A DNA stretch of 12,549 nt from Synura sp. LO234KE (taxonomy: Eukaryota > Sar > Synurophyceae > Synurales > Mallomonadaceae): positions 1 through 12,549 of the forward strand of contig VKHC01000396.1 in the NCBI GenBank assembly GCA_015143735.1, written 5' to 3'. The notes below the pieces were generated by a model. That model was not told the DNA's origin, made no database searches, and saw only the letters and a list, made by a program, of their open reading frames with translations. Shown piece by piece: positions 8,781 through 12,549 of the stretch. Both the position numbers and the translations under genes were made by a program. The stretch's first letter is position 1, and every line of letters starts with the position of its first letter.

Positions 8781-9212
8781 CCTGGTCTCAATTCGCCCTA
8801 GGTTTACTCAAGCCTATGGCCTCACCCAAACGCTCCAACTCCGTCGCTTTTGGCCCTCCGCCCCGCAGCTGAAGCAGTTAACGGAATTGCTAAACACGGC
8901 TCCTTCCTCCACCGCGATTGCGGAAGCCCAGCTCCACCACTTAACGGACATTACGCTGGTGGCGTCTCCCAATCGTAAGCAATAGAAGTGTCGGAATCGT
9001 TACAAAGAGCACTGAAGCCCCACGCTTGCGGCGTTAGAAGCGCAGACAGATGCCATCGTCGAGATCCAGCGTCATCTGGGAATATTGACCCTTCCTCGCC
9101 GTCTCCGAGTATGGACGACCCCGATGGACATTCAATTAGGTATCTCCTGGGCAGTAATTACCTGGGAGCGGGTGGTTGCATCACTAGACTTTAACCACGG
9201 AGTCCCTCCGAA
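8781..9212 (+). pseudogene. Linker between endonuclease and reverse transcriptase
   Basis: Frame 1 continues from the endonuclease to 9285 with stops TAG 8983 and TGA 9013. It is helix-like and charged, as in the connector of other LINE ORF2 proteins: LQLRRFWPSAPQLKQLTELL (8836-8895), then KCRNRYKEH before the TGA at 9013 and ALEAQTDAIVEIQRHLG (9029-9079). No zinc motif is visible. Confidence 0.5.
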
Positions 9213-9716
9213 GTGTGGGGCACCGGACTCACTGCACAGGCGTGGCGGACCCAAGATGTTTCCAACCTCAACGGTCTCAAGCTGACTGCTTTGTCTAACA
9301 TCCGACTGCTCCGCGCCAACTTACATGCCGCATATCGCCCAACGGGAAGACAACATCGCGGGTGGCATCATGCATCATGGCATCCAATAATAGCTGCTCA
9401 ACGAGCTCCAGCCCGAAGTCTATTTTGAACAATATGATTTTGGCTCACCTGAGCATCACGCTTACATAACTGAGATGTTCCTACTCACTTTCAAGCTCAA
9501 CCCACTCCAGTACCCGACTTACGCGACGGCTCTCTTCCATGGAATGACATCCTGACTGGCACTTACGACGACTTTCAGAGACGGCAGTCCAGTCTAAATA
9601 TTCCGCCCTCTACCGGAGACCGACCGGACACTCTCCACGCTCCTTGGTAAGCCTTACGTCACGTCCCCAACCGCCACCAGGTCACTGCAGACCCACGATC
9701 CCTTCTCCAGATCCCT
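9213..9716 (+). pseudogene. N-terminal region of the reverse transcriptase part
   Basis: Near 9210 the best reading changes from frame 1 to frame 3. The first part (to TGA 9426) ends in a helix (LSNIRLLRANLHAAYR, 9291-9339). Between 9426 and about 9480 the frame holds several stops. It then reads as protein again (FQAQPTPVPDLRDG, WNDILTGTYDDFQRRQSSL at 9541-9598), and TAA 9648 is the last stop before the RT fingers. Confidence 0.45.
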
Positions 9717-10600
9717 CCGACCCTTGACCAGTTCACTGCGATCATTTACTCGACGACTGGTCATTCATCTGGGGGGCCCTCTGGCTTACAGTATAAAGCA
9801 TATTCAGAACTAGCCCCCGGACATGGTTGAAGAAGCCTACAACTGTCTGGTCCTCATGTGGACCAACCAATCCTGCCCGGCCTCTTGGAAATGGAAGCGG
9901 CTAGTCCCCATCCCCAAGGGGAACTCCCAGAAAATTCAGGACGTTCGACCGATTATGCTTATGGAGATGCATCGCAAACTGTGAACTGGTCTTGTAGTTC
10001 AACAGCTTACGAATTCCCTCCAAAAGCACGGTATCCTGTCGACAAACCAGCATCGTTACCTTCCCAAAAGAGGCACCGACATTCAACTCCTCAACACGCT
10101 CAAAACTGCCTGGGATGAACAAACGCCACTCTATGGATGCTCCTGAGACATGAAGAAAGCCTTCGATTCCGTTTCGGAGCCGCTTATTCTTCTATGCTGG
10201 CAACGGCTGGGTGTCGAGATCGCGCAGTGGTTAGTTGCACTGGACAAGGCGGGATTCACAATTGTCCGCACCCCTCACGCCCTGACCTCCTGGGATCTTG
10301 ATGGTCTGAACGGCATCAAGGATCTTGTGTTCAACCCGGATCGCGGGACTGGGCAAGGGGACATTGATCGTACCTTCACATTGCTGGCAGTTTTTAACGT
10401 CCTCTTGTGTATGCTTGAACGCACACCCTCCACGGAACATCACTTTCGTTTGCGCCGACCCGACGGCTCTCAGTATGATGCCAGAGACATATGCTACGCC
10501 GACGATCTTCAATCCTTCGGCGCCACTCTTGAAGGCCTTCAACGGACAGCAGACTTAGTCTTCGCGTACGCGCTGGTGTTCAACTAGACTATCGCTACCA
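9717..10600 (+). pseudogene. Reverse transcriptase, fingers and palm (non-LTR type)
   Basis: Frame 3 gives the start (PTLDQFTAIIYSTTG, 9717-9761; then PSGLQYKAY). A five-C run at 9814-9818 is the site of a change to frame 1, which runs to TAG 10585. Fingers: WKWKRLVPIPKG (9886-9921). Motif A: DMKKAFDSV (10147-10173), preceded by TGA 10144 where a hydrophobic residue or Trp is expected. Motif B: RGTGQGD (10342-10362). Motif C: CYADDLQSF (10492-10518), YADD intact. TGA 9982 is another stop. The catalytic aspartates of motifs A and C are all present, so loss of function comes from stops and frame changes rather than active-site substitution. The enzyme copies element RNA at a nicked target. The motif B and C forms place it among non-LTR RTs; I do not assign a clade. 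Confidence 0.9.
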
Positions 10601-11218
10601 CAAATTGCGAGCGTTTCACTTCTGTGGCCGTTTCCCGTCCCCGCCGAAGCCTGCGCTGCTCTGAGTTCATACATTGGGGCGGTTATCTCACCCCATCGCT
10701 CTCAAAACCAATGGTGCCTTGCCGAGTCTTGGTGTGAAATACCCCATCAACCCTGGCGTCTCCACCTCGCTGTCCCACATGAAGAAGAAATAGTTATATC
10801 TCTCCGAGCCATCTCCATTAAGAAGGTCTCGGCGCGAGCTGTCAATACTGTGATCGCCAAATGCCTTTACTCTCAGCCTGGTCCTTACAAGAATGCCAAG
10901 ATCTTGACCGTCTATTCGCTCCCGAAATTCGACGGCGCACCAAGAACCTTCGCTCCTCCCAGTCCAAAAACTTATATCAGCCCGCTTCAGTTGGGGGCCA
11001 GGGCCACCAACGCATATCGGTCCTCATTCAGCACCGTAAACGATCATGCCTCAACCGCGCTTTGCACTTGGGGACACCTGTACGCGCTGGGCGGCGGACG
11101 CCCTACTTTGCACGGGGCATCGGCTCTCACATACCGTTCCCCTCTCTGCCATCACCCCTGAAGATGCGCGTCCTGGCTTTTGGGTGTCTAGTCTGATCGC
11201 CTTTGGCTGGAAGGGCGT
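10599..11218 (+). pseudogene. Post-RT (thumb) segment with GGQG block
   Basis: Reading passes frame 3 (HKLRAFHFCGRF, 10599-10634; the K-L-R after the RT palm; TGA 10662, then LGVKYPIN at 10713-10736; TAG 10791), then frame 2 (LRAISIKKVSARAVNTVIAK, 10802-10861), then frame 1 from about 10880 (LQECQDLDRLFA near 10885-10920, NLYQPASVGGQG 10969-11004, ISVLIQHRKRSCLNRALH 11014-11067). A GG-x-G block followed by a helix with K/R and then a hydrophobic stretch is the usual post-RT pattern of this kind of element. Frame 3 finally gives AITPEDARPGFWVSSLIAFGW (from about 11149). Confidence 0.65.
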
Positions 11219-11975
11219 TTCGTGACCAAACAATGCTCGTTTCCAGCTTCCTCGGCTTCTCCTCCACTGCATCGTCAATCCCTCCTGGGCTCCCCTCTTT
11301 CAGGCTACCCCTGGAGTCCCTCTAACATCAAATGCCTGCATGCCTTTCACCTCTCCTCGTATGGAGGCTTAGTGCAATGGGACACCCAGCTCCAGTCATG
11401 GTGCTGGCGGGAGGTACTTCACGGACCGCAACTCCTGAAGCGCGCCCTGCCCACCCTTTAGCTTCCCACCGATTTTGCCGTCCCGCTCCTACCCGGACAA
11501 GCCTGGCATCTCACCGCGTCTAGATTTCTTGCGGCCTCCGCCAAATTCACGTAGATCCTCCACGCCTCCAGACCTCGACCCCTTCAGGCTTCGTTGTCAC
11601 AATCCTATACCGTCAATGGCATCTCCCAGCTCCAGTTTCTACGCCTCCCCGATATTCAATACTTCGCCATCCCTACCCTGTCCGGACGTACCTGGGTCCC
11701 ACTCTGATAGACGGGTGGTTTTCTGAGATCTTTGGTGGCACGACCACCAACCCGAAGGCAACTCTACTCACTCTCACCTGCTCCACTGGTCGCCCCACCG
11801 ACCTTGGAGCTGTCCCGGCTGGGCTCTTCGACCTACTCTTCCGGACATTGTAGAAATTTATCGCTCGTCGGCATACCTACCCCCCTCCTATGTCGGAATG
11901 GCTGCCACAAACCCGTGGCTCACTGCCCCGGTCCCGCTCATTCCGACCAGCGGAGGGGAGTCGGTAGGGCCGCTG
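11219..11975 (+). pseudogene. C-terminal connector between RT and RNase H
   Basis: Frame 2 reads from 11222 through TAG 11459 to TAG 11552 and on (GGLVQWDTQLQSWCWREVL near 11363-11419; DFAVPLLPGQAWHLTASRF 11471-11527; then PTLSGRTWVPL before TGA 11705). The later part is best in frame 3 (PDIVEIYRSSAYLPPSYVG, 11844-11897). Connectors between RT and RNase H in related elements also carry such a Gly-Gln-x-Trp and Trp-rich region; no catalytic motif is seen. Boundaries between frames are approximate. Confidence 0.4.
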
Positions 11976-12452
11976 CATGTTTACCGGCACACCAGTACTG
12001 GTTTCTCTCTATTACATAGCGCTGTCAACTATGGCACATTTCAAGACCATCTCTCGTGGACAGCGGAGGTCTTCCACGAAGCGGTGGAGAAATCTCTTCC
12101 CCGACCATCCAACCAGGCCGTCCTACTCATGGGCATCCTTTGGGCTCGCTGGGACCGTGACGCTTTGGACCGCCAATCCTCTCTGTGTATCCACCTCCCA
12201 GACCCGACGCTACTCCGCTCGCTCAGGTCTCCTCCGAACACACACTCCAATGAAGTCACGGAATAGCTACACGAACTGGCACAGCTTCATGCCTCGCCCC
12301 TCATTGGCTATGATCACGTCTCCTCGCCTAAGGAAGTTTTCTCCCAGCCTCGCCAGTGCCCCATTGGGAATGTATCTCGCCCAGGTGTACGCGGTCACCG
12401 GAATCTCCCCCCCAACTCAGTTCAGACGCGTCTGCTGTCTCTTCCCTCTCTG
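11976..12452 (+). pseudogene. Degenerate RNase H domain
   Basis: RNase H removes the RNA strand of the RNA-DNA hybrid. Frame 3 holds four pieces in the right order and with plausible spacing: HVYRHTSTGF (11976-12005; in place of YTDGS), AVLLMGILWARW (12117-12152; the site of the AE-x-x-G helix, Glu lost), SSLCIHLPDPTLLRSLR (12177-12227; the I-x-SD strand, Asp at 12201 kept), TAG at 12264, and IGYDHVSSPKE (12303-12335; His at 12315). Spacings of about 46, 26 and 38 residues compare with 38, 22 and 54 in E. coli RNase HI. Only one of the three early acidic residues remains, so it is dead or misread. The family call rests on order and shape, not on catalytic identity. Confidence 0.5.
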
Positions 12453-12549
12453 AAGTTGTTGCTCGCACGTCTTGTTAGAGTTTGGTGTACAGTACAATTA
12501 TATTCAATTATAAATATCACTAGTATTGTGTCTCTCCAAGATATATTTG
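12453..12549. other. AT-rich 3' end with a short near-tandem repeat
   Basis: Coding-like, C-rich sequence stops near 12450-12480 and an AT-rich tail begins. The block caattata occurs at 12495-12502 and again at 12505-12512. gtacagtac at 12487-12495 is a small imperfect palindrome. This may be the element 3' untranslated end or the start of flanking DNA. No poly(A) and no recognisable terminator. Confidence 0.45.

Larger units (their letters stand above)
1816..12480 (+). mobile_element. Decayed non-LTR (LINE-type) retroelement with SET, OTU-like, endonuclease, RT and RNase H traces
   Basis: Seen: ordered + strand protein remnants consisting of an ORF1-like region, a SET domain, two GSCG segments, an APE-like endonuclease, a reverse transcriptase with AFDSV, GTGQGD and YADD motifs, a GGQG post-RT block and a degenerate RNase H. 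All are broken by stops and frame changes, and no long terminal repeats are visible. Endonuclease followed by RT followed by RNase H is the order of the APE-type non-LTR retrotransposons. At about 10.6 kb it would be long for a LINE. The ends are approximate: the 5' edge is placed at the composition change near 1815 and the 3' edge in the AT-rich tail. No target-site duplication or poly(A) was found. The SET region could instead be an adjacent gene remnant, but no boundary is visible. Confidence 0.85.

Noticed and set aside
11790-11930. A Cys-His zinc site (CRNGCHKPVAHC) near 11880-11935 as a restriction-like endonuclease finger
   Set aside because: It appears only in a frame other than the supported one, the spacing matches no CCHC class, and no PD-(D/E)xK-type motif follows.
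4281-12452. An alternative genetic code with UGA = Trp making the element intact
   Set aside because: TAA and TAG stops and several frame changes also interrupt the same readings, so UGA reassignment would not restore one open frame.
1837-12480. LTR retrotransposon or retrovirus-like element
   Set aside because: No long terminal repeats, no integrase, no aspartic protease. The RT motifs and APE-like endonuclease are of the non-LTR type.
1-12549. Long reverse-strand ORFs (for example 5869-6210, 7202-7567, 4202-4498)
   Set aside because: They mirror the C/T-rich coding strand and read as Arg/Gly/Ser-rich shadows with no motif, while the + strand in the same places shows named domains.
1-12549. 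CRISPR array, tRNA or rRNA genes
   Set aside because: No regularly spaced direct repeats, no cloverleaf-like arms with CCA-type context and no conserved rRNA blocks were seen.

Overview
Most of this window, from about 1.83 kb to about 12.45 kb on the + strand, is a decayed eukaryotic non-LTR (LINE-type) retroelement. Its protein-coding traces lie in one direction and in a sensible order, but they jump among the three + frames and carry many stops, so this copy is dead. No sequencing-independent test of single-base errors is possible here. The element is richer in G+C and strikingly richer in pyrimidines on its coding strand than the AT-richer first 1.8 kb and the last 100 bases. The organism is a eukaryote, probably a protist or fungus. 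The sequence alone does not let me name a lineage, and I saw no rRNA, tRNA or CRISPR.

Layout: (1) 1-1815, flank or 5' untranslated DNA, with one short ORF (211-402), a 12-bp tandem repeat, a small palindrome and a degraded coding frame of unknown family (1164-1805). (2) 1837-4501, an ORF1-like region: a leucine-rich N-terminal segment, a 41-bp tandem duplication, three diverged copies of a short protein repeat and a basic proline-rich tract. (3) 4461-4854, a broken SET-domain (lysine methyltransferase type) region. (4) 5007-6440, two Gly-Ser-Cys-Gly segments about 1 kb apart that resemble OTU-like cysteine protease active-site motifs. (5) 6441-7900, poorly conserved linker sequence. (6) 7922-8780, an endonuclease of the exonuclease-endonuclease-phosphatase (APE-like) family. 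(7) 8785-11200, a post-endonuclease linker, a reverse transcriptase with recognisable motifs A, B and C, and the post-RT segment. (8) 11200-12450, a C-terminal part ending in a degenerate RNase H. (9) 12453-12549, an AT-rich 3' end.

In an intact relative the endonuclease would nick target DNA, the reverse transcriptase would copy the element RNA from the nick, and RNase H would remove the template. OTU-like proteases would plausibly process the polyprotein or remove ubiquitin. The SET domain is the unusual part: if it really belongs to the element, it suggests a retroelement that carried its own histone or protein methyltransferase. That membership is an inference from shared strand, order and decay, and needs an intact relative to prove it.
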